Of a stretch of DNA of 64,000 nucleotides, positions 21,757-33,892 are shown piece by piece. The stretch spans positions 25,015,657-25,079,656 of the forward strand of contig OX578282.1 in the NCBI GenBank assembly GCA_951217055.1, read 5' to 3'. The notes beneath the pieces are model-generated. The model saw only the letters and a program-made list of their open reading frames with translations, had not been told where the DNA came from and made no database searches. The stretch comes from Gerris lacustris (taxonomy: Eukaryota; Arthropoda; Insecta; Hemiptera; Gerridae). The translations under genes and the position numbers were made by a program. The stretch's first letter is position 1. The number at the start of each line of letters is the position of its first letter.

Positions 21757-23229
21757 ATTTTTTGTTATTTATTTTGTTAGGCCATTTAAAACGAACTAAA
21801 CACACACACACACAATATAAATGTATATGTTTGTGTTTGGGTGTGTATTGGCTTTGATCAATTACTACGGAGCAGTGTAAGTGATATTGAAATCATAGAT
21901 ATGCACAAAAGCATAAAATACACTCAGTTTACAAGCTTCTATTTTAGTAAACTAACTTAAAGCTCCTCAACTTGATTAAAGTCAAGTTTAAATTACTTGA
22001 TCTGAAAGTAACTTGACACTTTGGTAACAACTAACAAACAGATGAATATATACACTCTTACGTATTACAATAATCGATTGATTTTATATTACTTTTGTCA
22101 ATTTTAAAGTAGAAAGCATTAAAATACATTTTAACTAGTGAAATAATAATACTATCATGTGAATACTTTACAGTGTTATTAAAAAATAAGTAATACATTT
22201 AGTACAATTATTAGTCACTCAAGTCAGCCTTGACTGATTGATTTTAGTTTAGTATGTTAGTATAAATGAAATTGAATTATTCAAAGTAGCCTGTATTTTA
22301 TACACGCATACATACTTATACACAGTATTTACAGGGTAGTCTGTATTTTAAATACATAGTACACACATATTCAAGGTGCACAGCTCGTGACGGCGGAAAC
22401 AATTTAATGAAAAATTAAATTTGAGAATTTGAAGAGATTTAAAGGTTTTAATAATTTCTGAGATCCAAAAAAAATGTTGTTTTTTTTATTTTCAATTTCT
22501 GTTTGTCGGTAGAGAAAAAATGGAACCTAAAATACCGATCACATTGACTTGGTTAAAAATATATATTTAGTAATATCATACCTCGAGGAGAAATCGATAA
22601 ATTACTACTAGCTATATATGTAGCAACGAATATAACTTACTCATATACATAGTAAGACTAAATTTAAATACAATTATATATAATTTAAACAATTTATTTT
22701 TACACATTCCAAAACTTTCGAAAGGTGAGTGTAAAACTTAAACTATCCATTTTTAAGTAAAATTAAATTTACTTTCATCAATACCTCAATTTATTTCTCG
22801 ATTTCACCTCGGGATATGATTTTTGTGCTAAATAGATATGCCAAATTTCATCAAAATCGGTACAGTAGTTTAGGCTCCACACGTCTACACAGTCTACAGT
22901 CAACAGACAAAAAAGCATGTTTTAAAAACCACTCTTTTGGATTCAAAACGTGTAAATACATCAAAATCTCTAACTTGATTTTCTTGTCATCAAAAATATG
23001 TACCTTTTCTCTATACAGGTCGATTTAAAAATGTTAACGATAATCCTTTAGGTAATATTCTATACATCGAGGCAAGTAAAAAAGTTCATATAAACATGTA
23101 TCCGAAAATCTCACGTTTCCGAGTTCTGAGCAATTTTTAGATCTTGGAAATAAATCGAGCTGTATTTAAGCAAAACTATTTAAAATAAGGAGGCTGGAGT
23201 ACATGCTATCAAAATCAAATAAAAAATCA
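21757..23229. other. AT-rich, one dispersed module
   Basis: A CA microsatellite (about 21802-21814) and a module at 22800-22910 (CACCTCGGGATATG, TGCCAAATTTCATCAAAATC, CACGTCTACACAG) related to 4030-4145. No gene seen. Confidence 0.35.
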
Positions 23230-23840
23230 GTATAAGAGTACAAATAAGCAGAATTAGCAGACACGAATTTAATGTATAATTGGACCCATGGAAATACGTC
23301 CATTGTATGAAGAGCGGATCAGTAAGACGAATTTAGATGAACGAGTGTTCACCAAGTAGATGACCCTAAAATTAGAACACGACTGATTGCAGAGGCGTCT
23401 CCCAATACAATAAACAGCAAATTTACCATACGTATGATATGGACTGACTAGGTTGCATGATCTGAGTTCTACCAGTGGCTTTAGCAACAATGTGATGGAT
23501 AACCTCATTTCCTGAGTTCATTACTGTTTACCGATGAAGCGGGATTTACTCGAGATGGTATTACTAACGTCAACAATACGGGCATTTGAAAATCCCCGTG
23601 CCGTTTATATGAAACGAGAAATCAACATCGATTTTGAATTACTGTGTAGGTTAGGTATTATAAGATTGCCTGATAGGACCCTACGTTTTGCTGAATCGGT
23701 TGTTAGGAACGGATTATCACAATTTTCTGTAAAATAAACTCCCCAGGCCTTTTAGAGGATGTGCCTTAATTACGCCAAGGGATGTGGTTTATACACAATG
23801 GGGCTCCCCCATATTTCCTCATACTATTCGTATTTATGAA
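23230..23840 (+). pseudogene. Decayed Tc/mariner-superfamily-like transposase
   Basis: Translating piecewise gives FYQWL-QQC, then PHFLSSLLFTDEAGFTRDGI, N-Q-H-R-F, SPGLLEDVP and MWFIHNGAPPYF. The order LFTDEAGFTRDGI, NQHRF, LPGLLEDVP, MWF-H-GAP is that of a widespread insect DDE transposase family usually annotated Tc3-like. The first D of the catalytic set sits in FTDEA and the second position near H-N-G-A-P, where Asp is replaced by Asn. There are several in-frame stops and at least two frameshifts. No inverted repeats located. Confidence 0.6.
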
Positions 23841-24690
23841 ATCAAACCATGTAAAACAAAATTAAACTTCTTTAGTGTAACAATTAATAATATATAATAA
23901 AATAACCGCCCACCTTGACACAATTTTTTTCTCAAACAATGTACATAAATACTTAAGGTAAAATCCACTGATGCATATTACTTGTACTGTTACACTGTTG
24001 TTAAACCTAACCTACGCAATTATTTGTTCTTTTTTAATAATTCCTAATTATAACTCCACGGTTTAATTTTAAATGAACCCTTTCCATCACACTAGGCGAG
24101 CTTAGGACAATTAAAACGTATAATAACTAGTAACAGAGACTGAAAATTCAGTAAACAAAGTTAAATTAATTAAGAAAGATAAAGAAATTTACTAATACAA
24201 AAAATACTCGTAAAGTGAGCTAGAGATACAATTCTGTGAGGGAATATAAATTTATATAACTGAAAAGGCGAACAAATGAATAAGAAAAAAGAGATGCTTT
24301 AGAAATATCTTATCAAAAGAACTTATTCATGAATATAACATTCTATTGAAAGGATAACAATATTCAAGAATAAAGAATAAGGATGTAGAACAGAAGATTA
24401 AAAACCAAACTTACCAATAATGCCACGGACTGAAGAAAAAAGCGAAACAGATATTCTTTGCTACAAAATATTTAAAGAAAATAAATTCTATTTCTTTAGT
24501 GAAAAGAGAACCCAACAGGAATCCTTTGAATCTTTCTTTATCTAATCTCTTTATAGATTATATTTCTTTTCTCAATTCCTTGAATCTTTTAGGCTATAAT
24601 TGACAGATTTTCTATTAAACAAAATTTAGTTTTTGAATGATTAGTCCTTGTTTCTTATACAAAGAATAAATTAAACATTTAAAAGTTATC
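23841..24690. other. No recognised feature
   Basis: AT-rich; nothing identified. Confidence 0.3.
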
Positions 24691-24778
24691 TACTACCTAT
24701 GGACAATGACACCTTCAAATAAAATCAAATAGTCCAGTTAAAATAACACTAACTTCATTAGCTCTCAAGAACGATATT

Positions 24779-25345
24779 ATGAAAAATAAATCAAAACTTG
24801 CAAATACCATACAATTCAAACACGTAATAATTATAGAAGATTTTAGCAGAGAAAGCAGACTAACAAGAGAAAAACTATTCCCGTATATGAAAAATTTTAA
24901 AGAGGAAGGCATGAGAGTCCTAATGAAAGCTGACAAACTCTTAATTGTAGGCCAGCTATACAGCCTGGACGAGCTGAAGGCAGGAGTAGAATTATCCCGA
25001 CAGAAGAGAAAGAAAAGTATTAGGAGCTCACCAGAAGTCAAGGCCCAAAAGACAAATTCATAAAATGAGACTATTAGGACGGGGGAGACAAGTGACCCAG
25101 TGACAGGAGACCCTAATCAGAAGAAAAATAAGCTGGAAAATAAACCCAAAAGTAAAAGGTGGAAGGGAAATAACAACTTAGAAAAGTACTACCCAAAAAT
25201 AAATAGTAAGGACCTTGGACAACCCGGTAGCACAGATGAAAATACCAACTTTGGAGATCATCCCTTGGAAAATGCTAACAAACCACAAAATCAAAGTAAA
25301 AAAGATCTGGACCTGACATCAGAGAGGAATAGTAGTAAGGAGCAG
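24779..25345 (+). pseudogene. RTE upstream region
   Basis: 24779-25063 encodes VIIIEDFSRESRLTREKLFPY, then KADKLLIVGQLYSLDEL. Similar E-D-F-x-x-x-x-R and D-K-L-x-x-x-G-x-x-Y-x-x-x-x-L stretches precede the endonuclease in many insect RTE-type elements. 25100-25357, in another frame, is Lys- and Asn-rich and low in complexity. The product's role is unknown; it may bind nucleic acid. Confidence 0.5.
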
Positions 25346-25399
25346 GAGGCTATATGACTAGCGAGAAGTGTAAGGAAGACAAGTAACAAAAATAAACGG

Positions 25400-25945
25400 C
25401 TTCAAATTGGAACTCTAAATGTAAGAACTTTGCTAGGTAACGACAGACTTGTAGAACTAGAAGAGCTTCTAGATGAAGAGTGGGACATAATCGGCCTTGC
25501 AGAAATTAGACGCAAAGAAAATATGATAAGTGAAACTTCAGAAGGTAATATTTTTATGCATTCGTCCGCGATAAATGGCAAGCTGGGTGTAGGTTTCCTG
25601 GTCAAAAGTACCTTAAAAGATTGCATTTTAAATTTGAAGCCTATTTCACCAAGCCTGGGATCACTTAAAATTAAATTAAAAAACAACACAATAGGGGTAA
25701 TTCAATCTCATGCACCCCCATCAGTCAGTACGGAAGAGGAATTAGAAAAATTCTATGAGGATCTTGATGAGGAGGTCAGGTCTATGGATTCCCTAAACAG
25801 GCTATGGGTTATAGGGGATTTTAATGCGAAGGTTGGCACCAAGAAGTACGGTGATATGTCTATGGGTCCTTTTGATATTGGTAAAAGAAACAAAAGAGGT
25901 GACATGCTAATAAGTTTTACAATTAAGCACAACCAAAAATTTTAA
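25400..25945 (+). pseudogene. RTE apurinic-like endonuclease domain
   Basis: Starts LQIGTLNVRTL (N-x-R motif). Then follow WDIIGLAEIRR (catalytic Glu), GVGFLVK, IGVIQSHAP and WVIGDFNAKVG (G-D-F-N). The stop at 25943-25945 is premature. The missing end continues in another frame as KWTWKSP and IDYIL, and then DHRLV-like residues at about 25975-26100. The enzyme nicks target DNA to prime reverse transcription. Confidence 0.8.
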
Positions 25946-26099
25946 ACAGCTACTGCAATGTGTCCTTTGAAGATAAATGGACGTGGAAATCACCTAGAGA
26001 CGAGAAGCACGAAATAGACTACATATTAGGAGCAACTCAATTACAAACAATGTCAAGGCAAAGAAGTCCCTAGGTTTTAATTCGGATCACAGGCTTGTA

Positions 26100-27341
26100 C
26101 AAGGGATCTTCACTATACCCCGGAGGAGAATATTTTGCAAAAGAAATAAGAAATGCACGACTACGGGACTTGAAATAAGTAAATATGAGGAAACACTGCA
26201 AAGGAAACTAGAAATGTGCATTGATAGTAATACAGGCATGTCGGTTCAAGAGGAGTATAACAAAATTGAAGAAGCTATAACAGAAACCGTTAACGAATTA
26301 AAGGGAAATTTCAAAACAGATAAACCCTAGCGTAGCAACAAAATATCGGAAGAAACTAAAAAGATAATAGAAAAAAGAGAAGAGCTAAATAGGATTGAAA
26401 ATAAAGCTTTAAACAAGAAAATAGAACATTGTGAAGTAAGAAAACGAGCAAGACGAGAAATCAGAAATGACATCAGGGCATATGAAGAAAAACTCATTAC
26501 AAAATACGCAGAAGGAAATGGTTCTATTAGAACCATTAAAAAAGAAATAGGAACAACAAAAAATGTTTGGATTCAAAAAATAAAGGATGAAGAGGGAAAT
26601 ATTCTGACAGACCGAGATGACATTGTTGAGAGGATAACAAGGTTCTATGAAAAGTTATATGAAGGTAACACAACTATGGGAAACTATAAAAATAACACGT
26701 ACAAAACAAATTCCAATAGTAAAACAGGTACCATACTGGAAAGTGAAGTAGAAAGGGAAATTAAAAGAAGTAAAAAAGGTAAAGCATCTGGTGTAGATGG
26801 TATGTGCAATGAACTGATTATGGATGGCATACTAGTGCTAATAAAACCACTAACAAGAATGTTTAACAGAATAATGGAAGAAACATATGTCCCAAAACAA
26901 TGGTACAAAAATAAAATAATCTTACTTCATAAAAAAGGAGATAGGGGAAATATAGATAATTATAGACCAATTACACACATGCCACCATGCCTTTACAAGC
27001 TGTTTGCATCTATAATTAAAAATAGAATAATAGGAAAAATTTATGAAAATCACCCAATAGAACAAGCAGGTTTTAGACCCTCTTTTTCAACTATTGATCA
27101 CTTGCAAGCAGTCCAGCAACTTATAGAAAAAAGCACAGAATACAACTTAACCATTTATGTTGCACTGATTGATTTCAAGAAAACTTTTGACTCCATAGAA
27201 CACCCAAGTATATGGAAGGCTCTAAAAGAACATGGGGTAGAAGAGAACTACATAGCGATCATTAAAGAAATCTACAAGGAAAACCAGGTGGCTATTGCAC
27301 TGGACAAAATGGACGATCGTTTCGTACCAAAAGAGGCTTAA
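26100..27341 (+). pseudogene. RTE linker and reverse transcriptase, N-terminal half
   Basis: The linker has charged helices. Then come VWIQKIKDEEGNIL and FYEKLYEG, followed by KKGKASGVDGMCNELI, LHKKGDRGNIDNYRPI, EQAGFRPSFSTIDHL and VALIDFKKTFDSI. In the last block the first catalytic Asp is kept, although the usual Ala is Thr. A frameshift just before GLKQGCPLSP (about 27330) ends the frame. Confidence 0.75.
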
Positions 27342-28089
27342 AGCAAGGATGTCCACTTTCACCAATTATCTTTAATTGTGCACTCAATTTCGCCTTAAAT
27401 AAACTAAATTGGGATGAATATGGAATATCTGTAAAAGGAAAAAAATAAATAACCTGCGTTTCGCAGACGACATTCTGTTGGTAACTACATCGGCACAGGA
27501 ACTTGAAGAAATGATAAAACAGCTTATTTAAACATGCCAAGAAATAGGTCTAGAGATAAACGCATCCAAAACCAAGGTTATGTCAAACTCAGTGCAAACC
27601 CCAGTGAAGGTACAAAACTATATAAATTTAGAATATGTGTACTTAGGACAAATAATATCTTTTAAACACCAAAGAGAAAAGGAACTACGCAGAAGAATCG
27701 ACTTAGGTTGGAGAAAATACTGGTCTTTAAAAAAGATATTTAAGAGTCAAATTGATAAAAGATTAAAAGCTAAAATATTATCTTCTTGTGTATACCCAAC
27801 TATTTTGTATGGTGCCCAAACGTGGTCTCTCTCAGAGAAGATGAGTAATAAGCTAAAAGCAACGAAAATGAGTATGGCAAGGAGCATGTGCAACATAAAA
27901 AAGATGGATAGGATAAGTAACAAAGAAATAGTAAAAACAACTAGGCTGAAGAACTTACTGAAGGAAGCTCACCACTCCAAGTGGAGATGGGCAGGTCACC
28001 TGGCTAGATTGGAGAATAACAGATGGGCCAAAATCTTAACGGAATGGATCCCCAGAGGAAACAAAAGAGGAAAGGAAGACTCACGTTAA
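27310..28089 (+). pseudogene. RTE reverse transcriptase, palm to C-terminus, broken
   Basis: GLKQGCPLSPIIF is followed by a frame change, then LRFADDILLVTTS (catalytic FADD), a stop, INASKTKVMSN, VYLGQIISFKH, YGAQTWSLSE and WAGHLARLENNRWA. The same blocks occur in the copy ending at 21429, confirming the same clade. Confidence 0.75.
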
Positions 28090-28357
28090 GATGGAGAGAA
28101 GTTAGTAGTTTCTGGAGTAGATATAATGTTTAAAAACTGCTTTTTCCCAAGAATAAAATAAAGAACTTTGGTAATAAACAGGATTTTAGAAGGTTTAAGC
28201 CATACAGAGCTCAAAAATAATTTATAGTTATCATCGAATTAGAATATATGATATATGTCATATTCTGCATATGTTTTAGTCTCACAGGTCTTGCAATCAC
28301 ACAAAAACACTTGAATTGAAAAAAAAAAAAATATTATATATATTTTTTTTAATATAT

Positions 28358-28726
28358 TAGAGAGTTTAAATAAGACATAAAGTGCAATTAACGTCATACG
28401 TCTTTCCGATGTCAAACTTAATGCACATGCGCAGCGCACGTATAAAATTGTCGTACTCCGCGTGATACTGTAATCTGTCACTGTTGTCGTATCACTTTTT
28501 TTTTTACGTTATTTGTGTTAATCTTCTAAAATACGAGAAATTAAAAACAAAACTGTCAAAAACATAAATATAACCTGATTAGACGTAACCTACCTATATC
28601 CACTTCACTCCGATTTTTGTATACGTATTGTTCAAACTCAAAATTATAAAAGCATACGACATGTTAAAATGACGTTAAAATTAAAGTATCACGACAATCA
28701 AAAGTACGTCTTATCTAAACTCTCTA
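28358..28726. mobile_element. Short TIR element (TAGAGAGTTTA ends)
   Basis: Left end TAGAGAGTTTAAATAAGAC and right end reverse complement TAGAGAGTTTAGATAAGAC, about 20 bp inverted. ACGTCAT-type blocks are shared deeper in. It is bounded by TA, as expected for Tc/mariner-type MITEs. No coding sequence. Confidence 0.55.
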
Positions 28727-29412
28727 TTATATTTTTAAAAAACCCGGGGAAATTAACATACATTTTTTTCATTTTACCCGGGTGGGTTTTTTAATATTCC
28801 CCACCCACTTTTTTAATATTCCCAACCCTGCAAAACCCCCTTAATATCACTTTAACTAAGAAGATCATAATATTAAATAATGTAAAACAAAAAAAGTGCG
28901 AGGGGATACAGATATTGAAATTACTTCAAAATAATCTACATATTAAAAAATTTGGGCGTGCGAGAAAGTTGCATAATAAAACCGTCTCTCTACGTAATAC
29001 TGTAATACTCATATACTTAATAGACTATATAACGCCATCATCAGTGTCGATTATGAAAGAAATACAAACACAGTAATAAATTAATATGAAACAAACAGGT
29101 AAGTCTACATTTCATCCAAGATTAATATTTATTATATGCATTTATTAATTGAACACAATTTCTGATAGACACTGATGACAACTATATGTAGGCTGAACCC
29201 ACTACTTGATAAATAAAGAAGTAGTATGTTTTTGGGAGTGACAATTTTTTAATACTCTATAAGATAACAACCACCAAAACCAATACACACACCGGTAGAT
29301 GACTACCATAATCAATTTCTTAGGTCTTAGATGAATGTCTATTTGTAAACGAGGTTAACTTATTTCTCCTACGTAATAATAAGCAATGCATTCTTTGATG
29401 ATTAAAACTAAC
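28727..29412. other. Downstream side of ceramidase; last exon not found
   Basis: Contains a GC-rich CCCGGG tract (about 28740-28790) and otherwise AT-rich sequence. The terminal ceramidase exon would be expected here or at lower coordinates. I could not pick a convincing acceptor plus short frame. Confidence 0.35.
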
Positions 29413-29581
29413 CTGGAATGAAGAGGAGGTACCATCGTAAGGTTTGATATCTCCTGTGATATGCTTGTAGTAGCCGAAGTGTCGGATCCTATATGTTCCT
29501 TCACTTGTATCTTGAGGTACTTTCCATTCAATTTTGGCTTCACTTGTTCCTAGAATATTTGATGTTCTAATCCAAATAAAC
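29413..29581 (-). CDS. CDase: Neutral ceramidase, penultimate exon (GTYRIRHFG block)
   Basis: 169-bp exon after an AG acceptor (29583-29582), closed by a CAG|GTTAGT donor (29412 downward). The frame runs FIWIRTSN, IEWKVP, EGTYRIRHFGYYK and then YDGTSSSFQ. In neutral ceramidases the motif GTYRIRHFG-x-x-K, followed by a P-[FY]-x-G-[ST]-S-x-x-F-x-V ending, forms the last strands of the protein. So only one or a few codons plus the stop are missing. They should lie on a terminal exon at lower coordinates, which I could not identify. Reading through the donor gives 32 further unconserved codons before a stop, so a retained intron is possible but less likely. Confidence 0.88.
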
Positions 29582-30506
29582 CTGAAACAAGAAGTCCTTA
29601 TTTAATACACAAAACTTACTGCTAAACAGTAAACAGATTTCCAATGGTAATCAGTAAGCACGTTATAGAAGTAACGTCGAGTTAAACGGTATCCATATGG
29701 GGCTTCTACACAGACCCTGAAGCACCATGTAACCTGCGGATACTTTTTCCTTCAAACTTTATAACTGTATATTGACTGATTACAAGCGTCGCAAAACCTG
29801 GTACTGCAAGATCTATAAAGCTACTTTACGGTAACAGTGCAACAACAGTATCTTGGAAAATGTTGATATATTCATTCATACCTATACCTATAGGCTCAAA
29901 AATGTCAACTAAAAAAGATGATTTTTCAGATAATGAATGAGCTAACTCTTGGCAAAACGTGGTTCGAAGTGGTCTTGATAGGGGAGCTAAACCCAGTGGC
30001 GTAACTATGGGCTCCGGTACCATCTAGATTTTTCTCCGGTGTTTCTGGGAGTTTACTCCTGCTATTATCCAGCCAAGAGGCAAGAGCAACCAGCCAAGAA
30101 TCAAGAGCTACCATGGAAGAGTATTAAAGCTTTTTTTTTTTTTTTTTTTTTATATATAACAACATAATATATTTTTATGAGAATAATAACATAATAACAT
30201 GAATATATAATAGTACAATATAGTAATACAAAAGGAAGAATAAAACCTTTGGGAGAAAGATTTGAATTTGTGTTGTAAGTGTTCGGAGAAAGATCTAGAT
30301 GAGGATTAGAGAATATTGGGAGAAATATTCAGATGGGGATTCAAGAATATTAGGAGAAAGATTTGGATGGGAATTTAAGAATATTGGGTATCCATAGATG
30401 AAAGCGGAGGTAAAAGAATGGAAGGATATTGAGGAGAAGGCCAGTACACTTACCAGGATTACGGAGTAAATAGATAGTGAAATATTGCAATGAAATAAAT
30501 GTTTAT

Positions 30507-30760
30507 AATAGTACATCACGCGTCTAGTGCTGAAAGTAGCATTTTGCATGTGAGTGTGGAGTTTGCTCCCGAGCGACAGCGAGGGTAGTAAAACCACACG
30601 AGCAAAGCAAAATGCAGTTTTCGCACGAGTTGCGTACCGTACTTAATCTAAGATTGTGGATTTTAATAATAAATACACAAAAAAAATATATTTAATAAAC
30701 TTCCTGTATATTATAGTTTGTATTTATCTTTTGATAAAGATGACATTAATTCATTAGTTG
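30507..30760 (+). repeat. Dispersed hairpin repeat R1, copy 2
   Basis: Matches 5709-5955. Its outer parts are imperfect inverted repeats (AGTACATCACGCGTCTAGTG and GCACGAGTTGCGTACCGTACT), with GTGTGG and CCACAC closer in. Confidence 0.65.
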
Positions 30761-30946
30761 TATTTTGTGCTTAATTAATTATTTTGGGAGGCGTATTATT
30801 CTCCTCATTTTCATCATAATCACATAAATCACTCATTGTTTATCACTAAAACTCGATATAAACAATTATTCTAATTAAACAAACAGCAAATTAGTTTTGT
30901 TAAATGTAAACAAACTCGCTAATCGTGCGTTAAGGTAAAAAATGCC

Positions 30947-31085
30947 TCTTTTTTTCCGCACTAGGGCGGAAAAAAGAGGAATTATGAACATGCATGCGCA
31001 ATAAATACAGCTGCGAAAAGAATCACTTTCTACACATCTAAACAGAGATATAATGTTTATATTTGGTATCAATCGTAGATAAAAG
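30947..31085 (+). repeat. Dispersed repeat R2, copy 3, next to a splice donor
   Basis: Starts with a palindrome (CCTCTTTTTTTCCGC-ACTAG-GGCGGAAAAAAGAGG), then follows the block of 6838-6955 and 8664-8783. It ends ATCAATCGTAGATAAA about 20 bp from the 5' splice site of the ceramidase exon at 31103. Confidence 0.65.
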
Positions 31086-31102
31086 AATTGAATGCTGCTT
31101 AC

Positions 31103-31218
31103 TTTGTTTCCCAGTTGGCATCTGTAGCGACAGGAAGCCAGGTCTGGTTGTCTTGAAGTTTTTCCACTGACAAGAATGTATTTTCTTGCATCAGATTATT
31201 CCTTGGATTTCCTGCTAC
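31103..31218 (-). CDS. CDase: Neutral ceramidase, internal exon with the GNPRN motif
   Basis: 116-bp exon between an AG acceptor (31220-31219, after a T-rich tract) and a GTAAGC donor (31102 downward). It starts in phase 0 and ends with two spare bases. The translation begins VAGNPRNNLM, continues FLSVEKL, and ends WLPVATDANWETK. GNPRN, the F-x-x-V-E stretch and the T-D-A-x-W-E-T block are hallmarks of the neutral ceramidase C-terminal domain. It continues in frame into the exon at 29413-29581: the two spare bases AA plus G complete a Lys codon, followed by FIWIR. A repeat of the CACTAGGGCGG family ends only about 20 bp downstream of the donor. I am confident in the assignment; expression is not shown by sequence alone. 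Confidence 0.88.
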
Positions 31219-31229
31219 CTGAAATAAAA

Positions 31230-33744
31230 TTTTAACAAATTAAATTTATAGAAAATATATAAATTTAAAAACTTTTTTCATCCATCAGTGTTGGATAAAG
31301 AAAGTTAGGAATTGGAGTACTGATTTGAAAAAAGGCCGAACATCAAAAGTATTTTTTAAGGAAACTTTGATTTTCCAATAGACATATAATATATGATATA
31401 TGGATTATATATTTGAACAAAACATAAGCTATTAGGAAAGATAAGAAATATTTTATTTAAGAAAACCAACAGACATTTGTGTGTAATAAGTAACCGTTAT
31501 TAAAGAAATATATATATTTAAATTTGACTGTTATCATGTTGAAGACAATACTCGTACATAAAAATACATTACATAAATGAAATAGTGAACCTGTAGGAAT
31601 GCACACATATAATAAAGTATTATCAGAAATAAATGTATGATATTTATCAGTTCTGTCACGATTCGAATTAGTTCTGCAAAGGAAAAAGACATGGACTTGA
31701 AATTTAAAAGATTTAACAATTAAAAATTGATATTAGTAAACTAAGAGTTTCTCCTTATCCTGGTCTTTTGGGTACTATATTTTCGTTTAAATATTAAAAT
31801 CCAAACTTGTTTAATATTTTGCTATATTTCAACCCCTTTGGGTAATTTTCAAGCTAGAACACAATTACAATTCAAATAATTATTTCATCTTATAAAAGCC
31901 TTACTAGTAATTATCAAATTATTTAACTATCTTAAAGTCTGTTTACATTCTCATAATTTACTCTTTTATACAAAATTATTAAAATTCATACCTTTTTAAA
32001 TATTTTCCATTGATTCCAGGCGTTACATAATTTTAAGTTAAAATTTCTTACACACCACTTATTTCAATAAATTTTTGAGTTTAAATTCTCGTCAGAATCT
32101 ATGTCTAAGAGATAATACCATCTGATAAGAGTATCAAACATTTAAATTATAGATACTAAGCTTTCCATTACATTGATGTTATACATACTTATTACCTAAC
32201 TTCTATTATTTCAAGGAAATTTATATTATATCAAACTATAATGTTTTAAATTATTTATAGTTAACAAAGCCTGCCTAATTTATTATCAAGTTTTTATAAT
32301 TATTTTATACATATTTTATTTATTACTAGCTGGATACCCTTGCTTAACTGCGGAGTGAGTTATTTTTATTTTGATGGGTTTATAAACTTACCATCAAGAA
32401 ACTTAAATTATTTTCCTAATCGATAATATCTAAATTCTATCCCTCCCCTTATTTCTATACCCTCTCTCCTTTGATAATATAATTTTCAAATATCCCAAAT
32501 TACTAATTAATTCCGATAACTTATGAAAAATTCTTAAATGTTAACTTTGGGGGAAAAGCAGGTATTTTCGTTCTGTATCCCTCATTTCTTTTCACATTCC
32601 TGAGTTAAAATTAGAATTATCTTTGATCAATATATCATATGTTTACAGTGGCGTATCCAGGGGGGGGGGGGGGGGGCACAGCTCCCCAGACCCAATAGGG
32701 TAAAAGAAAAAATATCGCCGTATTTTTTTTTTTTTTTTAATACATATTTTTTAAATTCACCTCATATTCAATTTCACCTCAGAAATGCTTAAAAGCGCTG
32801 TTTTGAGAGGTCATATTTTCAAAATTTTCCGGGGGAGGACCCCCTAAACCCTCCGCCATTAGTCCCCCCCCCAATAATTAACTGCAGACGACGCCCATGA
32901 CTTACAGTAAGATATTGTACTGCAGTAAGCATCAGCATAACATTTTCTAACGAATACGTTCTAAAACAGTAGTTACTTTTTTTTTGTTATTGGTTTTTTC
33001 TTCTTTTTTTTGGGGGGGGGGGGGGGGGAGCTGCTTTGTTGAATAAGTTGTTCCAAAATAGGGGCCTTTTCTCAAGTATTAACTTCCTATCTTTAGAAGG
33101 TCGGTCTGGGCTCAATTCCCCTTCTTTTCTTAGTTTTCCCTATGTTTTTAGGAATAAAATGTTGTACAATCCCTATTGGCAGATAAGAATATAATATAAA
33201 AATTATTATACTACGTATACACTGGAAGATTTTATTTTAGCGTTTTAAAGAAGTGATGATAATTATGTTATAAAGGTTTTAGGCATGGTAAGGTGTGATT
33301 TATAAAAAAATTGTCTTCTTGATGATTTATAAACTATTTAAATAATATATGTTTAAAAAATGAATCTAAATATTTTTTAACAGCGATTGAACAGTTCTTC
33401 CTACAGAAATTTCCACAGAACATAAAATATTGTCTGTAGCTTCTTCTGCAATTTTGGTTAAATACATTTTTATAAAAAATAAAATTAGAATTATGAAATC
33501 TATTTAAAAGCCCCGTTCTCCGCCCCATATAAAGTTTTATACCAAAAAGTTTTATAGTCAATAACAACCTCAGAAATGATCTTAACATTGTACCCAAAAA
33601 ACCAACAAAATCTGTTCTGCCGTTTGGACGTGATTGACGCACAGTCAGACACAAAAATTTCTAAACTTAAATTCATTATCAGGACTACTCATTTAGTGTA
33701 AATACAAAATTTGAGGACAATTGGATAAATGTACAGACACCACT

Positions 33745-33746
<2 letters not shown>
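31230..33746. other. AT-rich intron sequence with homopolymer runs
   Basis: No gene. Noted: G runs at about 32661-32676 and 33012-33028, poly-T tracts, and a hAT-like end CAGTGGCGTATCCAGGGG at 32646 without a clear partner. There is also a small motif at about 32333 (CTAGCTGGATACCC) common at ends of insect repeats. Confidence 0.4.

Positions 33747-33823
<77 letters not shown>
33747..33823. repeat. (TA)n microsatellite
   Basis: Uninterrupted TA dinucleotides. Confidence 0.95.
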
Positions 33824-33826
<3 letters not shown>

Positions 33827-33892
33827 ATTAAGATTATTAATTAAATTATTTGCGTTATCATTTGTATATATTTATATTTATAAACAAGTATT

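Larger units (their letters stand above)
24690..28140 (+). mobile_element. RTE-type LINE, nearly full length, decayed
   Basis: Contains in order a small upstream frame, an apurinic-type endonuclease, a linker, a reverse transcriptase and a C-terminal region, all plus strand. At least five frameshifts or stops are present. It is a different family from the copy at 19612-21744: similar domain order, but clearly diverged protein. The last conserved block is cut short at about 28140 (W-R-E, no W-x-x-x-A-x-D-R-x-x-W block), so the 3' end is lost. No target duplication found. Confidence 0.8.
29582..31102 (-). other. 1.5-kb ceramidase intron
   Basis: GTAAGC donor at 31102 downward, AG acceptor at 29583-29582. 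It contains a hAT-like end CAGTGGCGTAACTATGGGC (about 29994), a poly-T tract (30131-30150), R1 copy 2 and R2 copy 3. Confidence 0.75.

Noticed and set aside
29313..29412. Read-through of the last seen ceramidase exon as the true C-terminus
   Set aside because: The 32 added codons are not ceramidase-like and a good GTTAGT donor precedes them; kept only as an alternative.
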